64,000 bases of DNA from Argopecten irradians (taxonomy: Eukaryota; Mollusca; Bivalvia; Pectinida; Pectinidae), in assembly GCF_041381155.1 (NCBI RefSeq), contig NC_091134.1, positions 65,580,969 to 65,644,968 of the forward strand, in the 5' to 3' direction. This document shows positions 25,401 to 34,900 of this stretch, piece by piece (position 1 is the stretch's first letter; every line of letters starts with the position of its first letter). A program made the translations under genes and the position numbers. The notes beneath the pieces are model-generated. The model did not search any database and was not told the origin of the DNA. It worked only from the letters and a program-made list of their open reading frames with translations.

Positions 25401-26341
25401 ACATGTGTTATTGTTACATGAGTTTGAAGAGCCCCGAGATATTTTCATAAACGGGAACCATGTGCTCTAGCTACTCATAAGGCATAAAAATATATATGAG
25501 TAAATAAATACATCGAAAGACACTAAAAAAAATTTTTTTTAACCGACTTTCCAACCCTCTTTTTTTTTTGCCAATTTAACCCTAAACAGACATTTTTTTG
25601 GCCTAAGATTAATACTGAACAGAAAAAGTACCTGCCTCGCATCTACAGATCACTGACTGTATTCTAATTGACAGACTTTTGGGCCGTTTTCGTTTATTTG
25701 GAATAACCAGTTCGACCGTTGGTTAAAGACATTATTTCAAGTATGAATCCTGACAGACCTGCAGTTTTTGATACAGGCCTGTGAGGGCTTTGTCAAGGCT
25801 CGTCTGAAAACAATATAAAATCACCAGGTCGGTCTTTGATTAATAAACAAACAACTAGGTCCAACCAGTCAAACCATATAATCGAAAACGGCCCAAGAGT
25901 AGTGAAGTCATGTTGGCTACAGTCAAGTTAATAAGTTCGTGAAGGTGTTTTGATATAGATTGTTGAGTATTTTACCTCACTATCTTACAGCACATCAATG
26001 ATATGAGTCTAGCCATCCACTTAGAAGACACTCTAAAGAAAGCTGAGAGCATATGCCTACAGCTCAAGAACAGTAAAAAACTCCCTACACTGCTGAAAGA
26101 AATCTTAGGAATGGAATTATCGCCAAGCAGTTCAACATCAAGCTCCTGCAAAACTACACCTATTGGAACACCAATAAATCATGAATCCACGCCAAGACTT
26201 GAGCTGCCACTCCATGTGAGAGAGAACGGACTCAGTGCACCAAGTTCTGGCTCTGGCACTGCAGTGACAACACCAGATGATAGCAGTCTGGAAATACTCA
26301 CAGAAAATGCAGATACAGCCATGAACTTGGTCTATAACTAG
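1447..26341 (+). CDS. TBC1D15: TBC1 domain family member 15 (Rab GTPase-activating protein), 16 coding exons
   Basis: Coding exons: 1447-1464, 2276-2377, 2838-2973, 3317-3524, 4094-4205, 6808-6840, 10293-10489, 10952-11080, 13038-13141, 14534-14628, 14816-14932, 15504-15604, 15900-15999, 17598-17695, 25101-25217, 25991-26341. All junctions have GT/AG and matching phases except for 2 extra nt in exon 7. The product is about 671 aa (human about 690). The N-terminal region matches the family (IFERDGVYIHV; GWAYIIFILKDGTTYPALHFH). The TBC domain runs from about residue 309 to 520. It has the arginine-finger motif IxxDxxR (LIEKDVTR, Arg about 383) and the glutamine-finger YVQG (Gln about 420), followed by LLSPILVVMENEVDAFWCFA and FYFCFRWLLIFFKREFSF. 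TBC1D15 is known as a Rab7 GAP acting at late endosomes and mitochondria through Fis1. Introns 5, 13 and 14 hold large tandem arrays on exon edges. A Tc1-like element lies in intron 8 and a hAT element in intron 9. Confidence 0.97.
1465..4093 (+). other. TBC1D15 introns 1-4, mostly featureless
   Basis: Introns 1465-2275, 2378-2837, 2974-3316 and 3525-4093 are AT-rich and hold no recognised gene. In intron 3 the stretch at about 3056-3085 resembles a tRNA A-box (TGGTTGAGTGGTTAAGG) but has no B-box partner, so it is at most a SINE head remnant. Exon 4 has two in-frame candidate acceptors 15 nt apart (exon start 3317 or 3332), both AG after C. Either choice keeps the frame and would add or remove five residues. 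Confidence 0.6.
4206..6320 (+). repeat. 57-bp minisatellite anchored at the exon-5 donor (about 37 copies)
   Basis: The array starts at the TBC1D15 exon-5 splice donor. Intron 5 begins GTGAGTACCTAGTAATTCAA, and the unit is a version of this, GTGGATACCTAGTGATACAA, followed by a tail running to ACAAAGTTACATA. The period is 57 bp (unit starts near 4311, 4368 and 4425). The copies carry GTGGAT where the true donor has GTGAGT, so they are poor donors. Because 57 is a multiple of 3, the reverse strand shows long false reading frames with a 19-residue period. Variants with CAGCTAGT in place of TACCTAGT recur, and a few copies near 5040-5170 carry small indels. Confidence 0.95.
6321..6807 (+). other. 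Intron 5 remainder after the array
   Basis: Non-repetitive AT-rich sequence leads to exon 6. The only structure seen is a direct duplication of about 33 bp (TGTTTGAACTCTAAAAGTTG and flank) near 6386-6452. Confidence 0.5.
6808..6840 (+). CDS. TBC1D15: TBC1D15 exon 6, 33-nt acidic microexon
   Basis: Eleven codons (MDDDLFESDSQ) are flanked by TTTAG and GTGAGT splice sites, with phase 0 on both sides, so it can be included or skipped without changing the frame. Aligned by eye to the vertebrate protein, skipping it joins AYRVT to KFINDPYT, which matches the human spacing AYGLIQKIKKDPYT better than inclusion does. It is therefore probably an alternative cassette exon. The evidence is splice sites and phase only. 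Confidence 0.6.
7166..7306. mobile_element. Short inverted-repeat element (MITE-like)
   Basis: The two ends are imperfect inverted copies: a left arm running from GTTAAATTATGGGGTTGAAG to AAGTTTCTGGTTTCCC, and a right arm starting GGGAAACCAGAAACTTGATA and ending CAACCCCATACTTTAACG. The middle is short and GC-richer than its surroundings (AAGGCGGAGCCGAGGG). There is no coding capacity. A clear target duplication was not established, so the superfamily is unassigned. Confidence 0.65.
9864..10192. mobile_element. MITE with 7-bp target duplication
   Basis: Terminal inverted repeats CACAGG[C/T]GTTTGGCTCT, continuing as AAAGACATTTTTCTCT, bound a 329-bp AT-rich element with no transposase. The direct repeat ATCTATC flanks it on both sides (9857-9863 and 10193-10199). 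This is a non-autonomous DNA transposon; a 7-bp duplication does not decide the superfamily. Confidence 0.8.
10293..10489 (+). CDS. TBC1D15: TBC1D15 exon 7, with a 2-nt frame break
   Basis: The exon begins after TTTTTCAG in phase 0 and encodes KFINDPYT in that frame. The conserved continuation TALGGFAKVTNF, then DIPGMEINQQVEAGFEVVTK, lies in another frame. The exon is 197 nt. Its neighbours are both phase 0, so a multiple of three is expected. The break falls at the AC run TACACACC (10311-10318); one AC unit fewer would give a 195-nt exon with the family sequence unbroken (human DPYTATMIGFSKVTN). Because all other exons look intact, an assembly error or an indel allele is more likely than gene death. 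Confidence 0.85.
10540..10621 (+). repeat. 41-bp direct tandem duplication
   Basis: Two adjacent copies of a 41-bp stretch beginning AGGACAGTCCAAATACAGCC lie in TBC1D15 intron 7. They appear identical, so the duplication is young. Confidence 0.85.
11196..12760 (+). mobile_element. Degenerate Tc1-like transposon with 514-bp inverted arms
   Basis: The element lies in TBC1D15 intron 8, bounded by TA dinucleotides (11194-11195 and 12761-12762), with ends TACTACTYAAAATTTGCTAA. The right arm (12248-12760) holds the 3' part of the transposase. The left arm (11196-11709) is its inverted copy and so carries a reversed transposase tail where the promoter and N-terminal DNA-binding region should be. 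The unique core (11710-12247) reads forward as RQRFSNAMSLRNDFINATG, then RIPLTGRHAQATLTWVHDHA. Catalytic signatures are visible: LFTDKSRF, LMDDNAHPHRA and SPDLNPIEHVW, consistent with the DD34E family. A stop near 11800, a frame change near 12266 and the missing N terminus make the copy inactive. Confidence 0.9.
11720..12504 (+). pseudogene. Tc1-like transposase remnant (no N terminus)
   Basis: The reading begins mid-protein (RQRFSNAMSLRNDF) at about 11721, meets a stop near 11800, continues as one frame 11804-12268 (first and second catalytic Asp regions) and passes to another frame at 12271-12504 (SPDLNPIEHVW with the catalytic Glu, then LIASMRRRCRSVIEARGRHT). The paired and helix-turn-helix DNA-binding domains of a full Tc1 transposase of about 340 aa are absent. 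It is a fossil coding sequence. Confidence 0.85.
13191..14152. mobile_element. Non-autonomous hAT-type element, 962 bp
   Basis: Terminal inverted repeats TAGGGCTGAAACGA and (reversed) CGTTTCAGCCCTA are followed inward by ATCGATTA-rich sub-terminal repeats on both sides. The 8-bp direct repeat AATAAACA flanks it exactly (13183-13190 and 14153-14160), the hAT superfamily signature. The interior has no transposase. It sits in TBC1D15 intron 9. Confidence 0.9.
14816..15604 (+). CDS. TBC1D15: TBC1D15 exons 11-12, catalytic core of the GAP domain
   Basis: Exon 11 (14816-14932) reads EKDVTRTDRTHKFFEGE and LNDILMTYCMYNFDL. Exon 12 (15504-15604) reads GYVQGMSDLLSPILVV and MENEVDAFWCFAGLMDRV. Together with the final Ile of exon 10 they form the two-finger active site of TBC GAPs: IxxDxxR supplies the arginine finger and YxQ the glutamine finger. 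Both catalytic residues are present, so the protein is predicted to be catalytically competent. Confidence 0.95.
15293..15428. mobile_element. Palindromic MITE in intron 11
   Basis: Near-perfect inverted arms of about 44 bp (CAAAATTTCAAAATTAATTT, then ACTGGGAAAATTGGCTAAGG, inverted at the right end) enclose a loop containing ATTAGACATCACATTTATTT. The same loop sequence reappears at 17193-17221 at the right end of the intron-13 array. No coding capacity. Confidence 0.75.
15985..17190 (+). repeat. 40-bp array carrying repeated exon-13 splice donors (about 30 copies)
   Basis: Exon 13 ends GTAGTTATCTAG|GTCAGTACAC. The array repeats this junction: each 40-bp unit is ATAGTTATCTAGGTCAGTAC plus ACATTCTAACACTTCCTTAT. 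Every unit therefore contains the last nucleotides of exon 13 and a CTAG|GTCAGT (or GTCAAT, GTCAGC) donor. The true junction is the first, at 15999/16000. Use of a later donor would add TAT CTA GGT CAG TAC ACA TTC TAA, an immediate in-frame stop. Two copies (near 16150 and 16320) carry an ACAAAATGTAGTTA variant. The array is almost homogeneous in its right half. Confidence 0.95.
17191..18065 (+). other. TBC1D15: End of intron 13, exon 14 and start of intron 14
   Basis: After the 40-bp array, 17193-17221 repeats the loop of the intron-11 MITE. Exon 14 (17598-17695) reads ESHDSGNFYFCFRWLL and IFFKREFSFSDVQRLWE, with phases 1 and 0. Intron 14 begins GTAAGC. Just before the acceptor array lies the pyrimidine-rich stretch TTGTCTTCCCTGACCTTTGT (about 18048-18066), probably the ancestral polypyrimidine tract of the exon-15 acceptor. 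Confidence 0.8.
18066..25160 (+). repeat. 68/70-bp array carrying repeated exon-15 splice acceptors (about 100 copies)
   Basis: Each unit contains the 3' end of intron 14 (CTATTGTATTTACTACAG) and the first 48 nt of TBC1D15 exon 15 (GTGATATGGACAGAGCGTCC through ATATGTCTGGCTATT). Two length classes exist: 70 bp with GTCCGTGTAAG and 68 bp with GTCTGTAAG. The first acceptor is at 18081/18082. The last, 25100/25101, is the only one that continues into the remainder of exon 15 and a donor. Reading on from any earlier copy shifts frame in the next unit and meets a stop. A nine-unit higher-order period is visible: a GATTTGTCTGG variant followed by a GGGCAGAGCGTCTG unit recurs at 19705, 20331, 21098 and 21728. 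Long open frames on both strands are artefacts of the repeat. Confidence 0.97.
25101..25217 (+). CDS. TBC1D15: TBC1D15 exon 15, the functional last copy of the array
   Basis: Thirty-nine codons read VIWTERPCKNFHLLICLAI followed by LDTEKITLIENKFGFTEILK, matching the human VMWTELPCTNFHLLLCCAIL and GFNEILK. The first 48 nt are the array unit. The remaining 69 nt are unique and end at AAG|GTAAGC in phase 0. This is the only copy with a donor at normal exon distance. The polypyrimidine-rich tract now lies 7 kb upstream next to the first copy, and the sequence just before this acceptor is exon-derived. Confidence 0.95.
25218..25990 (+). mobile_element. TBC1D15 intron 15 with two MITE-like pieces
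   Basis: About 25520-25625 is a partial copy of the CTGTTTAGGGTT-ended repeat also found at 30865-31085 and 57165-57410 (here the end AACCCTAAACAGAC). About 25679-25896 is a second inverted-repeat element with ends TTGGGCCGTTTTCG and CGAAAACGGCCCAA around a 219-bp AT-rich centre. No target duplication was established for either. Confidence 0.6.
25991..26341 (+). CDS. TBC1D15: TBC1D15 last coding exon
   Basis: This 117-codon exon (with TAG stop) begins HINDMSLAIHLEDTLKKAES and continues ICLQLKNSKKLPTLLKEILG, equivalent to human HINELSMKIDVEDILCKAEA and KELPQAVCEILG. The tail is Ser/Thr/Pro-rich, as in vertebrates, and ends MNLVYN. Confidence 0.95.
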   Translation, partial: HINDMSLAIHLEDTLKKAESICLQLKNSKKLPTLLKEILGMELSPSSSTSSSCKTTPIGTPINHESTPRLELPLHVRENGLSAPSSGSGTAVTTPDDSSLEILTENADTAMNLVYN

Positions 26342-26904
26342 TTGAACAAGCAGTCGAGTGACTCTAATTCAAGACCCACTTGGGTGACTATGTACAGAGA
26401 CACATGTTGTACCTGCAAACTTGCCGCGAGTCCAGATTTGGTGCTAGTTATGCTACTCACCAGTAAAGTGTGTAATGCTGATTGATTCAGATGATTACAC
26501 TGTTTGAATTTTGTGTATAACATGTCCTCTTCAGCACCTAGGATCCTGACACTTCCGCTCGTAGTCAGAGTGTCGAGGCAGTGTTGCATCTCGTCATGAG
26601 ACTTGCTCAGTGTTGTGTTGCATACTGATGCTGACCAAGACCAGTGACCAGCCATTATTCCAGGGTATCACCCTATAGGGCTAGGGTACTTATAACATGA
26701 TGTATTGGAGAACACATCTATTAATTGCTACAATCATTTCTCCAGATAAATGTACCAGCTAATCACCAAAGCTTCCAGTAACCTGTCAGCATTTTTATTA
26801 GATATATCTGTCTAATATATGACTTCAAGAAAATGGTGAATCAACTTGTGAAAGTGCTAAGTGTCAACTACAAAAAGCTTTCTTGTAATATGTATTATGT
26901 TAAT

Positions 26905-27226
26905 GATGACGCTGTGATGGTATGAACGACATTCTGTGTGGATGTGATATTGGTCTGGTGTACTGTGTAATGTGCATATGTAAGGATGACGCTGTGATGG
27001 TATGAACGACATTCTGTGTGGATGTGATATTGGTCTTGTGTACTGTGTAATGTGCATATGTAAGGATGACGCTGTGATGGTATGAACGACATTCTGTGTG
27101 GATGTGATATTGGTCTTGTGTACTGTGTAATTTGCATATGTAAGGATGACGCTGTGATGGTATGAACGACATTCTGTGTGGATGTGATATTGGTCTTGTG
27201 TACTGTGTAATTTGCATATGTAAGGA
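26905..27226 (+). repeat. 80-bp tandem repeat, 4 copies
   Basis: The unit begins GATGACGCTGTGATGGTATG and recurs at 26905, 26985, 27065 and 27145 with only scattered substitutions. It lies in the 3' UTR or flank of TBC1D15. Reverse-strand open frames here are by-products of the repeat. Confidence 0.95.
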
Positions 27227-28436
27227 AATACAGTTAGACATCATTAACTTTAAGTCTGCTGGACTGAACTTCATTTGAATTGAATGATTTTGAAGTTCAG
27301 GGTAAACCTTTGTTGGGACCAACTTCTGCTAATTAAACTGGCTCCTCATGTTAAGTAATTCAGTTAAAGGTTATGATTATAAAGATTATGGTCCCTCTTT
27401 ATTCAGTTCTATTTTGAATTATGAATGAAAATATCCGATCACATAATAATATTTTACAGATTCTTACAATAAGAAGATTTCAGATTTACTAGCCTTTATT
27501 AACAAGTTTCTTTAAACTACTATCATTCTCAGAAAATTGGTTGTAATGTAAAGAATTAGAACAAATTAGAACATTATTTGCAGATACCTGGTAATTATAA
27601 TTACCTGGTACACTTTATTTGGTGCTTGATGATGTACCTGGCACACTGATCCTCTGGTTTGACAATTAAACATTATTGAATCAGAGAAGACACTGGTTTT
27701 ATAACTGTAGTTGAAACACTATGTTCATGTCTTAATACTAGTCGAAAATCATCATCTAACAACTATATCTCCATGAGTTTTTATCCTGTATTTTGAATAA
27801 CTGTTTAAAAAAATGCAATTGACCACCAGAAGTGTTAGTGATTGTTATCTCAATATAGTACATAACTGTGAGATTGATACAAATGGTAAAGATGATGTTT
27901 AAAGTGAAAGTGAAAGTAAGATTATAGTAATTGTGATAGTGCAATGCTTCTAGCACAAAACAAAAATGCTAGAATTAGGTAACTGCTGTTTAAAAATATC
28001 TTCTGATGTGTTTATTGTTGAAGTTTTGTTTTGTGGTTGTTGTTACATTCAACATCAGAACATGTCTATTGTTTACAGAAATTACATCAACTATTGATAC
28101 ATGCATTTTATGATATTGGAATGGAAGTTAATTGTGAGGTAGATATTATAGAATTGCCCATACTGACTGCTAAATGGGAGTTGAATTTAAGATAAGTAAG
28201 GCAGTGCATATTTACTACAAACTGTGATTAATGTAAGTGGTGAGAGTTTATGAGATAGTTATATACATTTAACATTTGTTGTACATACAATTATTTATGT
28301 ATACGTAGCTAGCATTACATAGTTATATCTCAGTATTCATCAAGTGTATCATTTATGCTATGTTAGGATAGGTCTTGACAGTGCTGAAGTTTCAATATTT
28401 CTTAGACAGAACGGTAGATATTTATGATTCACTCAA

Positions 28437-28880
28437 CACCATAGCAACAGATGATGAGGGTATGTGTAAACCATAGCAACAGATGATGAGGGTATGTGTA
28501 AACCACAGCAACAGATGATGAGGGTATGTGTAAACCATAGCAACAGATGATGAGGGTATGTGTAAACCACAGCAACAGATGATGAGGGTATGTGTAAACC
28601 ATAGCAACAGATGATGAGGGTATGTGTAAACCATAGCAACAGATGATGAGGGTATGTGTAAACCACAGCAACAGATGATGAGGGTATGTGTAAACCATAG
28701 CAACAGATGATGAGGGTATGTGTAAACCATAGCAACAGATGATGAGGGTATGTGTAAACCACAGCAACAGATGATGAGGGTATGTGTAAACCATAGCAAC
28801 AGATGATGAAGGTATGTGTAAACCGTAGCAACAGATGATGAGGGTATGTGTAAACCATAGCAACAGATGATGAGGGTATG
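28437..28880 (+). repeat. 32-bp minisatellite, about 14 copies
   Basis: The unit is CAACAGATGATGAGGGTATG plus TGTAAACCATAG, period 32 bp (28445, 28477 and on), with CATAG/CACAG variants alternating in an irregular pattern. A partial copy (CTAGCAACAGATGATGAAAC) lies apart near 29068. Three overlapping reverse-strand frames are repeat artefacts. Confidence 0.95.
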
Positions 28881-29245
28881 GTACACCCTCGAGGGTTTCA
28901 TTATCTTTCAGGAGAGGCGGTACAATTGCAATTTCAGGAGGTACTTTTCTATACCATCTCTATGTTATCAATTGTAATTTAGCCTAAATCAGGCGGTACC
29001 ACAGACAAGTTCAACCGACAGAAAGTACTGGGTACTGCCTGAAAATGAAACTCCTTCACACAACACCCTAGCAACAGATGATGAAACTCCAGCACTGCTA
29101 AAATCTACTATAATATGAAATACTGTGATCTTAAGTGTGAAACACTTTGTGGAACTAGTTCAGTTTTATTCTGTATGAAATCTTGTACTTTTTTCTTATT
29201 GATACTTTTATTTGTTCCATAAATATAAACAAAGAAATAAAAATG

Positions 29246-31976
29246 TTAATGCCTTCAGTTTCATTATTCGTGTCTCAGAAAACTGTCTTTATTTTATGTT
29301 ATTGAATTACAATTTTGCTTCTCAATAACCTGACCTTACTTGAATACTCTAGGTCATCATATTGGATCAGTTGCACACTTAGGCAAAGAACTACCAAGTT
29401 TATTCAATGACCTTGATCTCATTGCAAATCAAGACACATCTTCATATTATAATCTTAGAATGAAGGTGGTCAAATATTGGGCCTTCAGTATGCATAGGAA
29501 CAAAAGAAGGATTTACTTTGAGCTGAAGGTCTGTTGACAAACCTACATTTTTGATGTGATATAGTATGTGGCCACTTGATCTAATATTGAGGCTAAATTC
29601 AAATCAAAACAACACACAGCAGATATCAATTTTGTAGATAATTTATTAAACAAACAGCAATATAACAATAAATATCCTTGCCATAATTATCAGACAGCAT
29701 GTTGAAGATGATGTAAAGGGAGATAACTTAAAACCGTTTGTAGAAATCAGCTGGAGGATACACTAGAAGTACATTTAATCCTCCATCAGGTACAAAGGAG
29801 GAAACTCCATTTTTGAAAAGAATTTATATTATCATATATTGTAGTGATAGAGAGTCTAATTTTAAAACCAATTTCACAGGGAGGGAATCACAAGAGAGAT
29901 TTTCCGTGGTCTGTAAAAATTAACAACTGGCTTGTCATGGAATGTCGAATAATGAATTGCACTGTTATGCCTATACCGCATTTTCTCAGATCATGTAAAT
30001 TTAGGAGCAATAATTAAATAACTATCCATATTTTTCTCGGAGCATGTAAAATTAGGAGCGATAACTATCCTAAATAAAGCAGTATGGTGGTATGAAGAGC
30101 ATGTATGTAACAAACTATTGGCATTTCAACATAACCAGATTGGATCAATCAAGTTTTAACAAGATCTAATGGAGGTAATGGGAGACTTTAAATTCTTGTT
30201 TGAGTTTCAAGATGGAACAAAGATGTTCTGATCAGTTTCAAAACTCATCTACCATTACTTCTGTACAAGCCATGAAAATTGACTGCAAAATATCCAAATC
30301 ATCACCTATCAAGTCATTTTATTTTTTCAAACATTTTCAAAAGAATATGCACACTATAAAAATAGAGAGAATATAGATATGGAATTTGAGACACATACAA
30401 TTTTCTATCAAGGATTGTGGAACAGTGACATAAATGATGATGGTGAGTTAAATTTTTCTTGCTGAAACAACCATCTCAAAGTGGTGTCTTAGGTAACAAT
30501 TTTCCACTGATTATTTTCGTTTGTAGCACTACACTACAAGTATACTCTAAAACATGAAAACACAAAAAGGGCAACAACTCAGCAAATCCATCAGATTCAT
30601 ATTAAAGATGGCAGTGGTAATCTTCAAAAGTAAGCAAACTATGACACAGAAACAAAAAATGTAATCTTTTCTTAAATGGCTTACTAATGACCTTACTGAA
30701 ACACACTAACCTTGATGTGTACTATTAGGGGATGCATGTACCTTTAACTATCATTTTGTCTGTATATTATATAGTGACAATATAATACTAACCCACACTC
30801 CCCTTGATTTACACTTTACATTACCTCATGGGTTCTACAGACATGGAATGAACAAGTTAGGCAAAAAAAATGTGTCTGTTTAGGGCTACCCGACCGACCC
30901 TAATTTTTTACCCCCGACCCTAATTTTTTTTCCCCCACTTTTCTACGAAAAAAATTAAAAGTCGGGATTTTGATCTCAGACTCCAGTTCTGGCCATTACT
31001 TTAGAGTGAAAGACACTAAAACAAAAAAAAAACAAACAAAAAAAACGACCTACCAACCCTAATATTTTGCCAATGCATCATTAAGTAAGCCCTGGTTTGC
31101 CTGATATGATAGAGTTATCTCCCATTGACTTTTAATTAAAACAATGGTGTGCATATGGTGTACTTTAACTATAATTTGGTTGCCAAGATTTATGTATGGC
31201 TCAACTATACCTTTAGAAACCTATCAGAGATAAGCTGTTTATTTGCAATTTATATGAGAAGAAATGTTGTGGAAATTGCACATGGAGGTACTGGCATTAT
31301 ATTGGTTTGTAGGGTTTTTTTCATTTTCACAATATACATGTAGATGCTCCCTCTAAATTTACACATTTAATTTCCATATAAAATGTCTTTAGGTAAATCT
31401 GAACTTGATATGTCTTTTACTACTCATTTAAACACAGTAAATATAGCATTATCAATAATGAAATCCAAAGATTCACAGTGACAGAATCAAGCAAACAAAA
31501 TATATAAGATTTCACATATTAATACAGAAACTGTTCAATTACAAATCTTATTTTATGAAGTTTGAATTACATTTTTATTGACAAGAAAGCCGTGAATGTT
31601 GTGGGAAGAAAGAAAACTTAATTTCTGTACAATGATATTTCAACAGAAAGAACAATGAAACAATTAAAACAAAATTTAAATTTGAAATTACCTTTAAAAT
31701 ATCAGTACAGTTTTCATGCGATGTACCTTTAATTTTTCAGAGGGTTTGTAGGACAAACCTGTATCGTCATTATCATTCAACTTTAACATAAAGCTGAGCC
31801 TTAATTACCAGGGTAATTCCTGTTTTGTGTCTGGTAGTGGTCACATGCAAAGTTATGATAGTTTGTAAATTCCTGCAAAGCTCTGCGTGTATTCTGTGAT
31901 AGCAACTTTTCAGATCAACAATTAAAACAGATGCTGTACTTAAAGGGAGAGGTTCAGATGCTTGGCAGTAAAGACA
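29246..31976. other. TBC1D15/RCAN intergenic space and RCAN 3' UTR, with one MITE
   Basis: The two genes converge here. On the minus strand a candidate RCAN polyadenylation signal (AATAAA) lies at 29642-29647, but others occur nearer the stop, so the UTR end is uncertain. The only repeat recognised is the element at about 30865-31085. Short open frames near 29340 and 31149 have no family resemblance. Confidence 0.45.
30865..31085. mobile_element. Dispersed MITE, CTGTTTAGGG-ended family (copy 1)
   Basis: The sequence starts GTGTCTGTTTAGGGCTACCC, contains CAGACTCCAGTTCTGGCCAT and TTAGAGTGAAAGACACTAA, and shares all of these with 57165-57410 (CGGACTCTGGTTCCGGCCAT; same TTAGAGTGAAAGACACTAA). Poly-A and poly-T runs separate the blocks. 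The ends of the fuller copies are inverted repeats (GTCTGTTTAAGG and CCTTAACAGAC). Confidence 0.75.
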
Positions 31977-34900
31977 TTAGGTCCTGCGCTCAGGACAGCG
32001 TGTCTGTGGTAGTTTTGGGCATTTGTCCCCATACAAGTCCACTGGCCCCTCATTTTCACATATATGTACAATGATGCCAGGCTGGCTGTCCGTTTGGGGG
32101 TGCAGCTCATGTGCTTCTCCTGTAAACATACAACAGGAAATATTATAAAACTATCTACATGTGGGTATATACATCATACATGTACTATAAATAATACTTG
32201 TAATAAATTTTCTCTAAGAAAAGTAATGATATGAACTCAAAAAGAGTGTCTCTTAAGAATATCTTTCAATAGAAAGTGGTCTCTCTAAGGAGTCTGGTAT
32301 TCTAAGAGAGGCTTTCAAGGAATACAGAATGAAAGTCTCCCAAGAAATCTTATCCAATAAAGTGATCTCACAAGAAAGTTGGTCTCTCACAAAATGTTAT
32401 CTAGAACAGTGCCTCTCCTTAGAAAAAGTAATATCTCAGAAAAGTTTGTCTCTCAAAATAGCCTATCATTCATGGCAGGTGGTTTCTCAGAAAGCAAAGA
32501 CCATAGTCTCTCAATAATGGCTATCAAGGCAGATGATCTGTTAAGAAAGGTGGTCTCTAAAGATTTAGGTGGGGTGCGTATTCTAATGTCATAATTAACT
32601 TACAAGATAAGTTTGTGATTTTGATCAACTCTACGGTCAAAGAAACAGATGTTAAAATCTAACTTACCTGGTGCAAGATTTGCCATGGCCGCTAAGAGAT
32701 CATAGTTGATGATAGGTTCTGACTCGGTGACAGGTTCCCAGCCTACAGGGGGAGAGGCTGGTGGAGAGATCAGAAATTGTTTTGTCGGGGCTGGTGGTTG
32801 TAAGTGTGGGTCATCATTATCACGACTTTTGTCTCTCAGCTGTAATAAGTCCAGGTCATTCACAGAATTATTTAATTATTTACAATAATAATGTACAGTA
32901 TGTGTTTTTATAATTCAAATTCGGTATTCCACCCAATAAGCTCCCCTCCATATTTATGAGGCCTCTATTTCACTTATGTTGACTTAAATACAGGCTAAAA
33001 CTATGAAAACTGTAAATTTCTTTGATTTTTTTGTATATCTATTAATGGTTACTCATATGCAATAATTTATTGAAAGATTAGCCTAGATTTCATCCTATTA
33101 AGTGCCCCTTCATTTTTCAACCGCCCTGGGCGCTTATTGGGTCAAATACAGTAGTTAGAACATAATCGCAAAAAACATGTTTCTTATTCTTGTGTAGCTA
33201 ATTAATTGTTACTCATGAAATAAACTTTGAAAACTTGTAAGATTAAATTTCAAAAATTTTCTCAGCTATTTTCTGTTGAAACAAGCTTAAAGCGAAGCAA
33301 TCTAACTATATTGGTCTTACCTGTCCCATATAACACTTTATACAGCTTCCACAGACTTCCATTTCATGTAAGCTGAGTTTGGCCTTTACAGCATACTCTG
33401 GGTGACTAAAATTCACCCTCACTCGTCGAAAACTTTTTAGGAAGTTAAATGTTGCAGATTCATCAAAATACCTGAACACATCTTGAAATTGTTTCTGAAA
33501 AACAGAATTTTCTTTCTAAAATAAACAAAAAACTTATCTTTTAAAGTTAGTAAATAAATCCCATAAATCTATAGTACAATTTGATTTAAATTCTTTTTAG
33601 TATGCAGTATGGAAATACAAAATGTAATTTTTAAAGTAAAAAATATTTCCAACATCTAGGTATCTAAAACTCAAAACTCACATAACCAGGGATCTTGATA
33701 GCTTTCTGTTCCTTTATTATAAAGATTTACCTCTATTCCCCTTTCGGGCCCGCCCTTCCTGCCCACGGGGAGTTTGAGCCAAAATTTAAACAAACTTTGC
33801 TCCCCTTCCACCAAGGATGTTCCTTACAAAAGTTGGTTACATTCCATGCAGAACTCTATGACTACCGGTAGTAGCCATTTAAAGGATTTACCTCTATATC
33901 CCCTATTGGGCCCCGCCTCCTGCCCCCTGGGGATCGGAGCCAAAATTGACACAAACTCTGTTCCCCTTCCCTTAAGGATGTTTCTTGCCAAATTTTGTTA
34001 CATTCCATTCAGAACTCTATGGTTAGTAGCCATTTAAAGAATTCACCTCTATTTCCCCTATTGGGCCCGTCCCACCTGTCCCCAGGGGTCAGAGCCAAAA
34101 TTTATACAAACTCTGTTCTCCTCCCCCCCCCATGGATGTTTCTTGCCAAAGGAGTAGATATGATAGGACCAGTATTTGGCCTTAATTTTTCAGGCCGAAA
34201 AATATCAACTCTGATCCACATCAATTTCACATCAACAAATACTCTCATACTTGCCATTCATCAAAACATAACTTTTTATAGCCATGTACACGATGTGCTC
34301 CACCTATGACGTTATCAAAAAATGAGGCCCAAAGGGCCTTAACGGTCATCTGACTACCTTGGCAATAGTAAAATTAATTATATATGGTGTCACTTTGTCA
34401 GGACCATGTCAGGATCATTTTCAATTTCTTTCAACAAATTTTATTTCAAACAAGAGGCCCAAGGGCCTTAACATATAGGAAATTAATTAGATATAGTGTC
34501 ATTGTAGCCATCTTCAACTTTGGATCGACCCAAAAAATAACAAGACTTTGTCACGGACATGTCGGGATCATTTCATGCAAGTTTCAGCCAAATCGCATCA
34601 GTAGAACTTGAGAAGTTCAAAATGTGTTTTCAAGATGGCGGCTGCAGCGGCCATCTTGGATTTCAGATCGACCTAAAAAATAACACTTTGTCGGGACCAT
34701 GTCAGGATCATTTCATGCAAGTTTCAGCCAAATCGCACTGGTAGAACTTGAGAAGAAGTTCAAAATGTGTTTTCAAGATGGCGGCTGTGGCGGCCATCTT
34801 GGATTTCAGATCGACCTGAAAAATAACAACACTTTGTCGGGACCATGTCAGAATCATTTCATGCAAGTTTCAGCCAAATCGCACTGGTAAAACTTGAGAA

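Larger units (their letters stand above)
26342..29245 (+). other. TBC1D15 3' UTR or flank with two minisatellites
   Basis: No coding sequence is seen after the stop. The first well-placed AATAAA that I noted is at 29236-29241, which would give a 3' UTR of about 2.9 kb; an earlier polyadenylation site cannot be excluded. The region holds an 80-bp x 4 array and a 32-bp x 14 array (entered separately). It also holds a weak inverted-repeat stretch at about 28890-29060 (TTTCATTATCTTTCAGGAG against CTGAAAATGAAACTCC). Confidence 0.5.

Noticed and set aside
28422-28901. Three overlapping minus-strand frames (SSSVAMVYTYPHHLLLW type)
   Set aside because: The 32-bp minisatellite read in three registers.
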